DNA from: Halogranum amylolyticum
GTDB lineage: Archaea; Halobacteriota; Halobacteria; Halobacteriales; Haloferacaceae
DNA: 64,000 bases
NCBI RefSeq assembly: GCF_900110465.1
Contig: NZ_FODV01000015.1
Coordinates: forward strand, 16,023 to 80,022
Direction of reading: 5' to 3'
Below are positions 38,098-46,592 of this stretch, one piece after another. The position numbers and the translations under genes were made by a program. Each line of letters starts with the position of its first letter. Within the stretch, counting starts at the first letter, position 1. The notes below the pieces were generated by a model, which worked only from the letters and a program-made list of their open reading frames with translations, had not been told where the DNA came from and did no database searches.

Positions 38098-39231
38098 TTA
38101 CTTGAGATTGCGAGGAAAGGGATCATCAACATTCTCCGCAGCTTGTTCTTCAGCCGTCGCCAAACAGTCGTCAAGTTCTGCAGTCAAGTCAGATTCATTG
38201 AGATCACGCCCAATGAATACTAGTCTGGTCATCGGGTCATCGTCTCCCCACTGGCCAATAGGACCGGCCTGTACTTCCGGACCTGCCTGACTTACCCCAA
38301 GAACCGTTTTCGGGCGATTCGATACCCACGCGAATCCTTTCGCACGAACGATGTTGCCGCGCCATTCGTCAAGCCACATGTTGAATCGGGTTGGATGGAA
38401 CGGCCGTTCCCGATGATAGACAAAAGATTCTACCCCGTGGGCAGTCGCTGCAGAAACCGCTTCACCACTATCTTCGTGGCTGTGGTCATGGTTTCCGTTT
38501 CCAGCTTCGTCTGTCTCGTTGGCGAGGGCTTGTTTCCAGCCTTGCTGCCGTTTCGCTTCACCAAAGTTGAATAGCCCCGTGTCAAGCACATCATTCGGGT
38601 TGATTTGACTGTATCTCGTCCGGTGAATTTCCGCGCGTGGTTGAAGCTCTTCAATTGCCGCCTCAACCGAATCCAGCGCTTCTTCAGGGACCATATCACA
38701 TTTGTTCAGTAATAGCACGTCGCAAAACTCGATTTGGTCGACTAACACTTCGGTCAAAGGGCGCTCTGGATCGGGTGCAGCATCCGGAAGCGATTCTTCG
38801 GGATCGAATGCCTTCCAGAATCCATAGGCATCAATGACGGAAACAGTCGTATCTAGATAGAAGCGGTCAGAAAGGCTCTTTTCCTCCGTACCGACTGTCA
38901 GTGACCGAGCGATGGGAATTGGTTCGCTGATTCCCGAAGCTTCAACAACTAGGTAATCAAACGATCGTTGATCAGCTATACGGGTGACCTCCGTCACTAG
39001 ATCATCTTGGAGGCGACAGCAAATGCACCCATTCGAGAGGTCGATCACTCCCTTTTCTGCCTCGTCTTCGACCAACTCTGCATCGATGTTCACTTCGCCC
39101 ATATCGTTGACAATGACGGCTATCTGCCTCTCACCTGGGTTTTTCAGTAGTTGGTTGACTAACGTTGTTTTACCTGCTCCCAGTGGACCACAGATAACTG
39201 TTATCGGAATGTCTTCTACTGATTCGTGCAT
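38098..39231 (-). CDS. CobW/COG0523 GTPase, putative metal chaperone
   Basis: 377 residues from ATG 39231 (MHESVEDIPITVICGPLG). The P-loop is GPLGAGKTT, the metal-binding CxCC is NGCICCRLQDDL, switch text is EASGISEPIP, and the guanine motif is LNKCD. A His-rich loop (NGNHDHSHEDSG) is typical for zinc-related members. The C-terminal CobW_C domain contains RFNMWLDEWRGNIVRAKGF. These proteins use GTP to deliver metals such as zinc. Convergent with the zinc-dependent formaldehyde dehydrogenase, it may serve that enzyme. An upstream extension of 35 residues is open but unlikely to be translated. Confidence 0.9.
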   Translation of the reverse strand: MHESVEDIPITVICGPLGAGKTTLVNQLLKNPGERQIAVIVNDMGEVNIDAELVEDEAEKGVIDLSNGCICCRLQDDLVTEVTRIADQRSFDYLVVEASGISEPIPIARSLTVGTEEKSLSDRFYLDTTVSVIDAYGFWKAFDPEESLPDAAPDPERPLTEVLVDQIEFCDVLLLNKCDMVPEEALDSVEAAIEELQPRAEIHRTRYSQINPNDVLDTGLFNFGEAKRQQGWKQALANETDEAGNGNHDHSHEDSGEAVSAATAHGVESFVYHRERPFHPTRFNMWLDEWRGNIVRAKGFAWVSNRPKTVLGVSQAGPEVQAGPIGQWGDDDPMTRLVFIGRDLNESDLTAELDDCLATAEEQAAENVDDPFPRNLK

Positions 39232-39722
39232 GTCATATTGAAACTCATGACGGTTCGTATTTAAACCTCGGCTGAAGCCTCTAAATATATTTTGATTGAC
39301 TAATGTTGGGATCGTCTTCTTAAACCGATTTCTCAACCCATTTGATTTTTATCATCATGAACATGGCAATCTCAATACTCGTTCGTCGGTCAACGGGATT
39401 TGGTTCACAGAATTGCGAGGCAGATTCCCCAAGGCTTGATTTCGGGGAAGAAGCCGACACTACACTCCACAAACTGCTGCAATAGCAAGGCTGACTCCCT
39501 ATACATAAGTAACCACAATCAAATGTGTGAAACACGGTGGAATACCGTCGTACGTAAAGACGGTCCGACCTGTGTTTGAGGCGGTGCGATAGTGTTCTCT
39601 ATTGAAAATAGACACCAAAGAAGTTTATTGTTTGATAAGAGAATCATTTCTCTGAGAAATCAACCGGGCAAATCTTGGGCAGATGTTTGGCTATATGCAC
39701 ATGTTGTACACAGCATGTTACC
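39232..39722. other. Intergenic region between divergent genes
   Basis: About 490 bases between the metal-chaperone GTPase and TFB genes. No intact gene is supported. Short reverse-strand frames near 39330-39520 look like fragments but were not recognised. Confidence 0.4.
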
Positions 39723-40724
39723 ATGCAAGAGGTCCAGCAGAGTCGACTCTGTACTCCAGTTGAGAAGCAAAAACCAAACCACGAGAGTGATCAATGTCCT
39801 GAGTGTTCAGCCGATTCAATCGTTCAAAGCAACCGGGGCGACGAACGTATCTGCAAAGCATGTGGGCTCGTCATCGTGACTCAGAACATTGATTACGGGC
39901 CCGAATGGCGGGTGTTCGACCAACAAGATCAGAAAAATAAGTCACGTGTCGGCGCACCTCTGACGCAGACAATGCACGACAAAGGGCTAACGACACAAAT
40001 CGACTGGCAAAATAAAGACGGGCATGGCAACCCGCTCTCGAGTACGAAACGGACTCAAATGAATCGGCTTCGGAACTGGCAAGCCAGAATTCGAACCAGG
40101 AATGCCAAAGAGCGGAATCTTCAGTTTGCCTTTTCTGAGATCGATCGTATGGCATCTGGCTTGGGAGTTCCAGACCTACCACGCGAAGCCGCCTGTGTAG
40201 TTTATCGAAAAGCGCACACAGCGGATTTGGTTCGGGGGTGGGCAACAGAAGCGATCGCTTCAAGCTGCCTCTATATCGCTTGTCGTCAAGACGAGATTCC
40301 ACGGAGTCTTGATGAGATAGCTGAGGTTGCGCGTGTGTCTTATGAACGGGTCGCTCGTGGCCATCTCCATCTCTCGAAAGAGCTCAATCTCAAAATGACT
40401 CCTGTTGACCCAACGCGGTACGTCCCTCGGTTCGTTTCAGAACTAAATGCAAGTGAGGAAGTACGAGAACAAGCGTGTGAAATAATCAAAATTGCCGCCA
40501 AAGAAAGCCATCAATCGGGAAAGTCGCCAACCGGCATCGCTGCTGGAGCTTTGTATGTGGCTGGAGTGCTTTGTAACGAGAAACGGACACAGGATGATAT
40601 CGCACAGGTGACGCAGGTCACAAAACGCACAATTCGGGACAGATACAGAGAACAGATTCAGGCACTGAAAGCACATGGGGTAGGCCCCATTCGCCGAGCT
40701 CGGTTGCGTGAATTTGACTACTGA
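39723..40724 (+). CDS. tfb: Transcription initiation factor IIB paralog (TFB)
   Basis: 333 residues from ATG 39723. A zinc ribbon has C25-x2-C28 and C44-x2-C47 (CPECSAD...CKACGLVI), then the B-finger region (YGPEWRVFDQQDQKNKSRVGAPLTQTMHDKGLTTQIDW), and two cyclin-like repeats (about residues 130-215 and 225-310). Haloarchaea carry several TFBs with different promoter preferences. This copy sits beside a replication module and far from core genes, so it may be an accessory TFB. An upstream TTG start would add 16 residues unlike TFB sequence. Confidence 0.93.
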   Translation: MQEVQQSRLCTPVEKQKPNHESDQCPECSADSIVQSNRGDERICKACGLVIVTQNIDYGPEWRVFDQQDQKNKSRVGAPLTQTMHDKGLTTQIDWQNKDGHGNPLSSTKRTQMNRLRNWQARIRTRNAKERNLQFAFSEIDRMASGLGVPDLPREAACVVYRKAHTADLVRGWATEAIASSCLYIACRQDEIPRSLDEIAEVARVSYERVARGHLHLSKELNLKMTPVDPTRYVPRFVSELNASEEVREQACEIIKIAAKESHQSGKSPTGIAAGALYVAGVLCNEKRTQDDIAQVTQVTKRTIRDRYREQIQALKAHGVGPIRRARLREFDY

Positions 40725-40851
40725 AGATTTGCGATTTAAAAGCTACAAAAAGGGGCAAGTAATAGATTTTCCCAGACATGTGTTGAGATACGGTCGATAG
40801 AAGTGTTTTTCCTACGTTGGGCGAGACCTAGCAATACGATAAACACCGGGT

Positions 40852-41172
40852 ATGACCAGAAACCAATCGCTTATTGAGCAGGTTGAGGCAGTACACGGAG
40901 AGTATCCACAGGCATACAACTTTCTTTGTATATTTGGCGACGAGGTACAATCTGCGCTCGATAGCTGCTCCCGAACGTACCCAACAAGCAAACAGCTGTA
41001 TACCCTACTCGATGACCCGGAGATACCGTCGAACATGTTTGCACGAATACTGGGGTGTTTAGTTGAACTCGATGTTATTGGCATTTATACAGTTCGGTCC
41101 GGTGCAAACCGCTATCACCTTCGAGAATACGACTCTCAGCATCTCAGACAGATCCGGTCGGTTCTTGAATAG
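40852..41172 (+). CDS. Small winged-helix-like protein
   Basis: 106 residues, ATG start. A helical N-terminal half is followed by YTLLDDPEIPSNMFARILGCLVELDVIGIYTVRSGANRYHLREYD, which reads as the recognition helix and wing of a winged helix. It is related in pattern to small haloarchaeal plasmid regulators. It lies between TFB and the ArdC-like gene. The function is unknown; DNA binding is inferred. Confidence 0.65.
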   Translation: MTRNQSLIEQVEAVHGEYPQAYNFLCIFGDEVQSALDSCSRTYPTSKQLYTLLDDPEIPSNMFARILGCLVELDVIGIYTVRSGANRYHLREYDSQHLRQIRSVLE

Positions 41173-41308
41173 AAAGATTGAATCACTATCATAGGAACAT
41201 ATTGTTTTAGAATTTCGTCGAGGGTTAGCATTGTTATGTCCGCCAGAGAGTTTTTCTGCCCCCGAAGGGTGCGGGGCATTCCAAACTGGAGTGCTCGCGA
41301 GACAACTC

Positions 41309-42234
41309 ATGGCGACGAGTGACTACGCAGTGGTGTCGTTCGACGACTCCGACACCCGACGTGACGAGATGCATAGTACCATCGAACAGTGGATCGACGA
41401 CCTTGTCGACTCTGTCGACGACGCACAAACAAGCGCAGAGTTCCAGGAGTGGCTTGACGTTCAACGTCAGTTCCACGACTACTCCTACCGGAACACGCTG
41501 CTCATCAAACAGCAGTGTCCCGAGGCCAGTCGCGTCGCTGGCTATCGAACCTGGCAAGAGGAGTTCGACCGCCACGTCGAGGAAGATGAACAAGGCATCT
41601 GGATCTGGGCACCCATCATCACGAAGCGGTGTCCCAAGTGTGAGAACTCGCCGAGCTACCACGCCAACACCGGCTGTGAGTACGACGCGACGCCACCTGA
41701 GGAGTGGTCGAGAGGACTCGTCGGGTTCAGACCTGCTCCTGTCTTCGATATCTCGCAGACTGACGGCGAGCCACTCTCCGACCTCGAGACAGCCGCGACG
41801 GGTGACGCTGGCAATCTCGTGTCCCAGCTGACTGACGCGGCTTCAGAGCTTGGTGTGACGGTGCGAATCGTCCCCGAAGACGAGTGGTCCCACGGGAGTG
41901 CACGGGTATCTGCCAGCGATTGAGCCTCATCGACGTTCAGCCACTTGTTGAGGTCAAGGACCGGGTGAATGAGGCCGACCTTGTACGGACGTTGGTTCAC
42001 GAGTACGCGCACGCGCTGTTGCATTTCGACGTCGATGATGACACCGAGCGGGCGAAACGCGAGGTCGAAGCCGAAGCGGTGGCGTACATCGTCGGGCGGT
42101 TCTGTGGACTCGATACGAGTGGGTCGGCGTTCTACCTTGCCACGTGGGAATCCGACGATCCAGACGTGATTCGTGAGCGACTCGGACGGATCAGTCGAAC
42201 GGCGACAGAGATTATCGCCCTGCTTGAAGACTGA
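41309..42234 (+). pseudogene. ArdC-like antirestriction/metallopeptidase gene with a frameshift
   Basis: The first frame (41309-41923) has an ArdC-type N-terminal domain (FQEWLDVQRQFHDYSYRNTLLIKQQCPEASRVAGYRTWQEE) and zinc-binding cysteines (CPKCENSP...GCEY). The second frame (about 41890-42234) carries GICQRLSLIDVQPLVEVKDR and the metallopeptidase motif LVHEYAHALLHF. Adding one G in the CGGGT run at 41903-41907 would join the frames as HGSARGICQRLS. ArdC proteins protect incoming DNA and are common on mobile replicons. I call it broken, but a sequencing error or recoding would restore it. Confidence 0.8.
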
Positions 42235-42257
42235 ATCGACGCTGAACCAGAGCTCAC

Positions 42258-42298
42258 TTAACCAACGCAGCTTTGCTGTTGGCGTCTGTGTTGGTTAA
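42258..42298. promoter_or_regulatory. Inverted repeat TTAACCAAC...GTTGGTTAA
   Basis: Nine-base perfect arms (42258-42266 and 42290-42298), extendable to 12 of 13 bases (TTAACCAACGCAG against CTGTGTTGGTTAA). It ends 15 bases before the ATG at 42313, an operator-like place for the next gene. Confidence 0.5.
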
Positions 42299-42312
42299 CA
42301 CGATAGTGACCT

Positions 42313-42639
42313 ATGTCCAATTCTCCACCAACGCCGCCTCAGAACGTACCAAGCGGTATCACTGAGAAACTCACCGACCAGTCTCCCAACGTGCTGCGAG
42401 ACATCGCTCGATATGCTGATGAACTCGCCGAGCATCGCGAGCGTGAGGCGCAACTTGCAGAACAGGACGAGCAGGATGAGGACGTCGAAGCGGAAGCAGA
42501 CGATCTCCCCGATGATGTCCCTGACAAAGCAACCATTACGGTGAAAGAGATCAACGACCATCGCTACTACTACTGGCAGTGGAGGGAGGGTGAGACGATC
42601 AAGTCGAAGTACAAAGCGCCGGTTGACTCAGACGAGTAG
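42313..42639 (+). CDS. Small hypothetical protein with YYWQWREG motif
   Basis: 108 residues. An acidic helical middle (ARYADELAEHREREAQLAEQDEQDEDVEAEADDLPDD) is followed by a basic/aromatic C-terminal segment (ATITVKEINDHRYYYWQWREGETIKSKYKAPV). Proteins with this ending are common near replication and integration modules of haloarchaeal plasmids, and I think it belongs to the DUF6788-type family. The role is unknown. An inverted repeat just upstream suggests regulated expression. Confidence 0.7.
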   Translation: MSNSPPTPPQNVPSGITEKLTDQSPNVLRDIARYADELAEHREREAQLAEQDEQDEDVEAEADDLPDDVPDKATITVKEINDHRYYYWQWREGETIKSKYKAPVDSDE

Positions 42640-42705
42640 TCCTCGATCTCGGGTGGATATTCTGGGTCGAGCTCCCCTCGGACAGCAATGTCTGACGAGC
42701 GTCAG

Positions 42706-42790
42706 ACCCCCACTGTTTCCACTAATACGCTTACATAACGAGAGTGTACGATCGGAACCACCCACTCTCCCCCCATCGTTTCCAGTAAAA
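42706..42790 (-). repeat. Left ORB elements (2)
   Basis: CCCCCACTGTTTCCACTAA (about 42706-42725) and CCCCCCATCGTTTCCAGTAAA (about 42769-42789) are reverse-oriented copies of TTTACTGGAAATGGTGGGG. Confidence 0.8.
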
Positions 42791-42956
42791 CTCGTTTCGA
42801 GACCAGTTCGATCCTCACCCAGACTAATTTCACAACGAACTAGCCCCCACACAAACCCTAATCTAGCTATCCTACGGAGTAACTCACAGACAGTGATTAT
42901 AAACTTTTCTCTTGTTTAGTGTTGTGTTTTGAGTAGACGGGTCTCTTTCACGGCGC

Positions 42957-43369
42957 TTTACTGGAAATGGTGGGGAGGGTGTGTTGCCGCGTTCTTAACC
43001 ATCGAACCTCACCGAAGTCTACCGATTCTGTCTTTTGCGGCGCTTTACTGGAAATGGTGGGGTCTACCTCGTTTATAAAGAGAGCTTTACTGGAAATACT
43101 GGAACCCGTTGGTTCACCCGCTTCTGCCAGCAGGAGATCACGTGACCCGAGCTTTACTGGAAATAGTGGGGTGTCTCCCTCCACCGTGTGCTGATTCTTT
43201 TACTGGAAATGGTGGGGTGGGGCTCTCCTCGTGAACCAAATTCTTCATATATGTCTACTCATTACATTCTACGAGACTTTCTCGCTCTATACTGGAAACA
43301 ACGGGGTCACATTTTCATAGTGGAAATATTGCCTAGGGGTGGTTTTACTGGAAATAGCGGAAACGGTGG
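42957..43369 (+). repeat. Right ORB elements (6 or more)
   Basis: TTTACTGGAAATGGTGGGG or close variants start at about 42957, 43044, 43086 (diverged), 43153, 43199, 43288 (TATACTGGAAACAACGGGG) and 43344 (compound). Spacings are 42 to 89 bases. They are probable Orc1/Cdc6 binding sites, including ones overlapping the orc promoter. Confidence 0.85.
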
Positions 43370-43411
43370 TCGGTAGAATTATTATTCTAGCACGACTCAG
43401 TCGGGCATAAC

Positions 43412-44650
43412 ATGACTCCTCGGTTCCAGCCGGACGATACACTGTACAAACGGCGCAATACACTCAAGGTTGAGTATGTGCCGGACGATATCGTCGGCCG
43501 AGATAACGAAATCGAGGAGTATGAAGCGGCTTTGCAGCCAATTATCAACGGCGAGTACCCTGACAATATCTTCATTTACGGGAAGACTGGTGTGGGGAAG
43601 ACCGCTGTAACGAACTTCTTGCTTAACGAACTGCAAGAATCAGCAGAGCACTTCGACGTCGATCTGTCTGTAATCACGCTCAACTGTGATGGTCTCAGTA
43701 CCAGCTACCAAGCCGCGATTAGCCTCGTGAACAGTCTTCGAGCACCAGACCACCATATCGCCGAGACCGGTCATCCTCAATCCAAAGTCTATCGTCTTCT
43801 CTGGGACGAACTCAACAAACTCTCTGGGACCGTCATCATCGTCCTTGACGAGATTGACCACATCAAGGACGATACCTTCCTCTACCAGATTACCCGCGCT
43901 GACAACAACGGGTATATCGACAATATCCAACTCGGGCTCATCGGCATTAGTAACGACTCGACATTCCGAGAACAGCTTGATGCGAAGGTTCAATCGTCTC
44001 TTTGTGAAACTGAGATCTCGTTTCCCCCGTATGGTACAGAGGAACTGCAAAAGGTTCTCGAACAGCGGGCCGATATTGCGTTCCATCAGAGTGCGCTCGA
44101 AGATGGTGTGATTCCGTTGTGTGCTGCCCTCGGTCGCCAAGACGGTGGTGATGCTCGACGCGCTATCACCCTTCTTCGGAAAGCTGGTGACCTTGCTCGC
44201 ACCGAAAACGCGGAATCAGTCTCGACTGACCATGTCGAACGTGCCCAGGAAAAACTCGAAGCCCAACAGAGCATGGACATCATGCGTGATCTCACCGAAC
44301 ATGAGCAACTCACGCTCTATGCATTGACCACACTCGCGGCTGAGGGAACCACTCCTGCTCGCTCCCGGCTAGTCTATCGTCGCTACAAGGAACTCTGTGA
44401 GTTCCAAGACCGAGATCCCCGTACGGCTCGCCGCATGCGCAGCTTCCTCTCCGACTTCGAAATTCTCAACCTGACGATTTCGTATATGGAGCACAGAGGT
44501 CAGGATGGCGGGACGTATCGTGAACATGAGCTGACCCGCGATATCGCAACCGTCGTCGACGCACTTCAGACATTCATTAGCGAATTCGGTGCACATCGGA
44601 GTATTATTGAGTATCTCCCCGACTCTGGTGAAGAGTTTGCGGCGCTATAG
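43412..44650 (+). CDS. orc: Orc1/Cdc6 replication initiator, copy 1
   Basis: 412 residues. AAA+ motifs are Walker A IYGKTGVGKTAVT (about 55-67) and Walker B VIIVLDEIDHI (about 143), then sensor text LIGISNDSTFREQLD and a C-terminal winged helix (ALTTLAAEGTTPARSRLVYRRYKELC). It binds ORB repeats and loads the MCM helicase. The ATG at 43412 follows the ORB array within 45 bases, so the origin and promoter overlap and autoregulation is likely. The second orc in this window belongs to a different, iteron-flanked module. Confidence 0.94.
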   Translation: MTPRFQPDDTLYKRRNTLKVEYVPDDIVGRDNEIEEYEAALQPIINGEYPDNIFIYGKTGVGKTAVTNFLLNELQESAEHFDVDLSVITLNCDGLSTSYQAAISLVNSLRAPDHHIAETGHPQSKVYRLLWDELNKLSGTVIIVLDEIDHIKDDTFLYQITRADNNGYIDNIQLGLIGISNDSTFREQLDAKVQSSLCETEISFPPYGTEELQKVLEQRADIAFHQSALEDGVIPLCAALGRQDGGDARRAITLLRKAGDLARTENAESVSTDHVERAQEKLEAQQSMDIMRDLTEHEQLTLYALTTLAAEGTTPARSRLVYRRYKELCEFQDRDPRTARRMRSFLSDFEILNLTISYMEHRGQDGGTYREHELTRDIATVVDALQTFISEFGAHRSIIEYLPDSGEEFAAL

Positions 44651-44668
44651 GATGATGGAGCGAAAGAA

Positions 44669-44683
44669 CAGCGGAAACGGTGG
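44669..44683 (+). repeat. Single ORB-like element downstream of orc copy 1
   Basis: CAGCGGAAACGGTGG matches the ORB core and lies about 20 bases after the stop codon of the orc gene. Confidence 0.5.
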
Positions 44684-44711
44684 TATCTCTCTGGGGCTGG
44701 TGACTAGCTGA

Positions 44712-44900
44712 TCACTCCTCTTCTTTCTGATCAAGCGAGTAGCCCATATTCACCAGTTCATCGAGGACGTCGTCGGGATTTCGAAGTGCGGCGCGATACA
44801 CCGCCTCTCGAACGTCGAATTTTGGAACACCACGCCCAAGCGCTGACTCAAGTTCTGTAATCAGTTTCCGCTCTTCGTCGACGACGTCGTCGACGAACTA
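44712..44900 (-). pseudogene. 3' fragment of an unidentified small gene
   Basis: The reverse strand reads VVDEERKLITELESALGRGV, continuing PKFDVREAVYRAALRNPDDV and LDELVNMGYSLDQKEEE before a stop at 44712. No start codon is available because insertion-sequence debris begins at about 44899. The fragment looks like a small helical DNA-binding or antitoxin-like protein tail, but I do not recognise it. Confidence 0.5.
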
Positions 44901-45311
44901 TCGACTTCGGTTCTGTAACTTCGCGCTGTCGACGCTGATCTACAATCTATGGCGGTTAACGGATTACCTGACCAAGGTCGCGCTCGACGAACCGATTCGG
45001 TCGCCGCCAGTGATTACGGCGAGTTCGTCGTGTGGGTTTACGTACGAATCGAATCGGCGGTCGAAACATCAGTTCGTGTGCTAGAAGTGCGAATACGAAC
45101 TGAACGCAGATTACAACGCGAGCAAGAACATTGCTCGGTAACTGCTCAAGAAACTCCACTCGGGGCAGACGTCTTCGGGTGGAGGCGCACCCTGTCGGTG
45201 TGCGCTAACATAAGAGACGCTGAACCTGAATGGTGATTTCCACGCCTCCTCCATGACGGAGGCAGAAGAAGAGTCCACTGACAAGCCCACGAGTTCACTC
45301 GTGGGTTATTG
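44899..45311 (+). pseudogene. Composite IS debris: DDE transposase tail joined to TnpB zinc finger
   Basis: In one frame the text runs YRLRFCNFALSTLIYNLWRL and TDYLTKVALDEPIRSPPVIT (C-terminal type of a haloarchaeal DDE transposase, ISH3-like). It then passes directly into SSCGFTYESNRRSKHQFVC and KCEYELNADYNASKNIA, the zinc finger of an IS1341-type TnpB, with in-frame stops. Two hairpins close it: GCCTCC/GGAGGC (45244-45263) and the perfect CCCACGAG-TTCA-CTCGTGGG (45286-45305). Confidence 0.7.
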
Positions 45312-45394
45312 ACACCATCTTCGTCCTCTGCATATCAGCCTGTCCTGCCCGTCCAGGTCTCTCCTCCGACCACGTCAATTGGCCCCTTGGAAAG

Positions 45395-45517
45395 CTTCGG
45401 AAACAGTGGAGGGTGTATCTGGGGCGAGAACTGCAATCTCCAATGCAATCCTATTCCTGTGTATTCAGTAGCTACGAACGATCAAACCCACGTTTGCTCC
45501 GGAAATGGTGGAGGGGG
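45395..45517 (+). repeat. Two further ORB-like elements
   Basis: CTTCGGAAACAGTGGAGGG (45395-45413) and CTCCGGAAATGGTGGAGGG (45497-45515) share a GGAAANNGTGGAGGG core, slightly different from the ORBs at 42.7-43.4 kb. They lie in the 316-base gap between the IS debris and the recombinase fragment. Confidence 0.6.
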
Positions 45518-45627
45518 ACTCTCCTCGACAGATTCATTCGAAGTCTCTCGTTAATCGGTATTCTCACTGAGTGAGCTTTTTGCATTTAACGTGGACTCTT
45601 TTCCTATATGTTCTCTATTAGGTTATT

Positions 45628-46332
45628 CTATAGGAACTCGTCGATTCGTGCGTCGAGGACATCCAGTCCGAACAGCACCGATACCTCTCCGGGGCCGTTC
45701 TTACGATTCTTGAAGGCGATGTAGGGGACGTCGTCGTCGGCAACGTCACGATTGAACTGCGAGACGTGGAGCGCTGCGACCTCGCTTGCGCGGAGTCCCC
45801 ACCCAGCGAGTGCGACCACCAACAGCTGCTCTCGCGGCGTCGTTGTGACCTGCATCAACTTCCGAATGTGGGCTGCAGAGAGTGCTGGCGTCGACGACTC
45901 GTCGAGTTCCCACTTGAACTCGTCGTAGAGACCACTTGCCGGATTCATCGCGGCGACGCGTCGTCCGACCAGATGTTGATACCAGGCGTCGACGATGCGC
46001 CGCACCCGCTGGAGGGTCTGGGCGCTGTAGGAACGGTCTGCGTCTTCGTTCAACCAGTCGAACGCTGCATAGCACGCGTCAACGGCTTCGTAGGCCGGAG
46101 CATCCCCGTCACGTTGAATCGGCGTGAGGAGGTCGTCTGTATCGTTTGCCTCTCGATAGGCACGGACGTACAGGTTCAGCCGTGTTCGGAGAGTCTCGAC
46201 GGACGACGTCGCGAGACCGTACCGCGATTGCCGGCGGTCGAGAAACCGTTCGAGAGCGTCGTCCCCACTTTGGTAGCGCTGGTCACAGACAGTACATTTC
46301 GTATGTCTACAGCAGTCGAATGGAGCCAAGTC
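45628..46332 (-). pseudogene. Tyrosine recombinase fragment, truncated at both ends
   Basis: The recognisable part (about 45631-46264) has an N-terminal SAM-like domain (LERFLDRRQSRYGLATSSVETLRTRLNLYVRAYRE) and the start of the catalytic domain with the first Arg in LAGWGLRASEVAALHVSQF. The frame stops at DARIDEFL, before the HxxR and Tyr motifs, so it cannot be catalytic. Upstream the frame enters the iteron array, which gives repeated DIRNVLS/HTKCTV translations and no convincing start. It probably is an old integrase cut by origin-module rearrangement. Confidence 0.7.
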
Positions 46333-46472
46333 CATGGAGAGTGAGACAGTACATTTCGTATGTTCAACCCCGACTGCCGCCTCTCTCACAGAGAAAGAGA
46401 GTACATTTCGTATGTCCACAGCGAGCGAATAGAGCCAAGTCTGCGCACACAGAGAGAGTACATTTCGTATGT
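46291..46472 (+). repeat. Left iteron array: four copies of AGTACATTTCGTATGT
   Basis: Perfect 16-bp copies start at about 46291, 46348, 46400 and 46457, spaced 57, 52 and 57 bases. Copies 3 and 4 extend to GAGAGTACATTTCGTATGTCCA. A partial copy in reverse orientation (ACATACGAA) lies at 46532-46540 near the orc promoter. The sequence is unlike the G-rich ORB. Confidence 0.9.
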
Positions 46473-46592
46473 CCACTCACAATAGACACGCCGAGAACCC
46501 CAAAGACAGCATGTTAGCAAAGTTGAGTCGAACATACGAATCTAACGAACCATGGTTTTAAGTATTACCCAAGGAGTGTGTGTACCAATTGC

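Larger units (their letters stand above)
42700..43411. other. Replication origin with ORB repeats
   Basis: Two ORBs on the left point one way and at least six on the right point the other way. Between them, about 42845-42950, lies an AT-rich stretch suited to duplex unwinding. The orc gene follows at once. This is the standard layout of a haloarchaeal Orc1/Cdc6-dependent origin. It is a prediction from arrangement and motif. Confidence 0.85.

Noticed and set aside
38098..39336. Longer start for the CobW-like GTPase
   Set aside because: The first 35 residues come from AT-rich promoter sequence, and the P-loop sits at the usual distance from ATG 39231.
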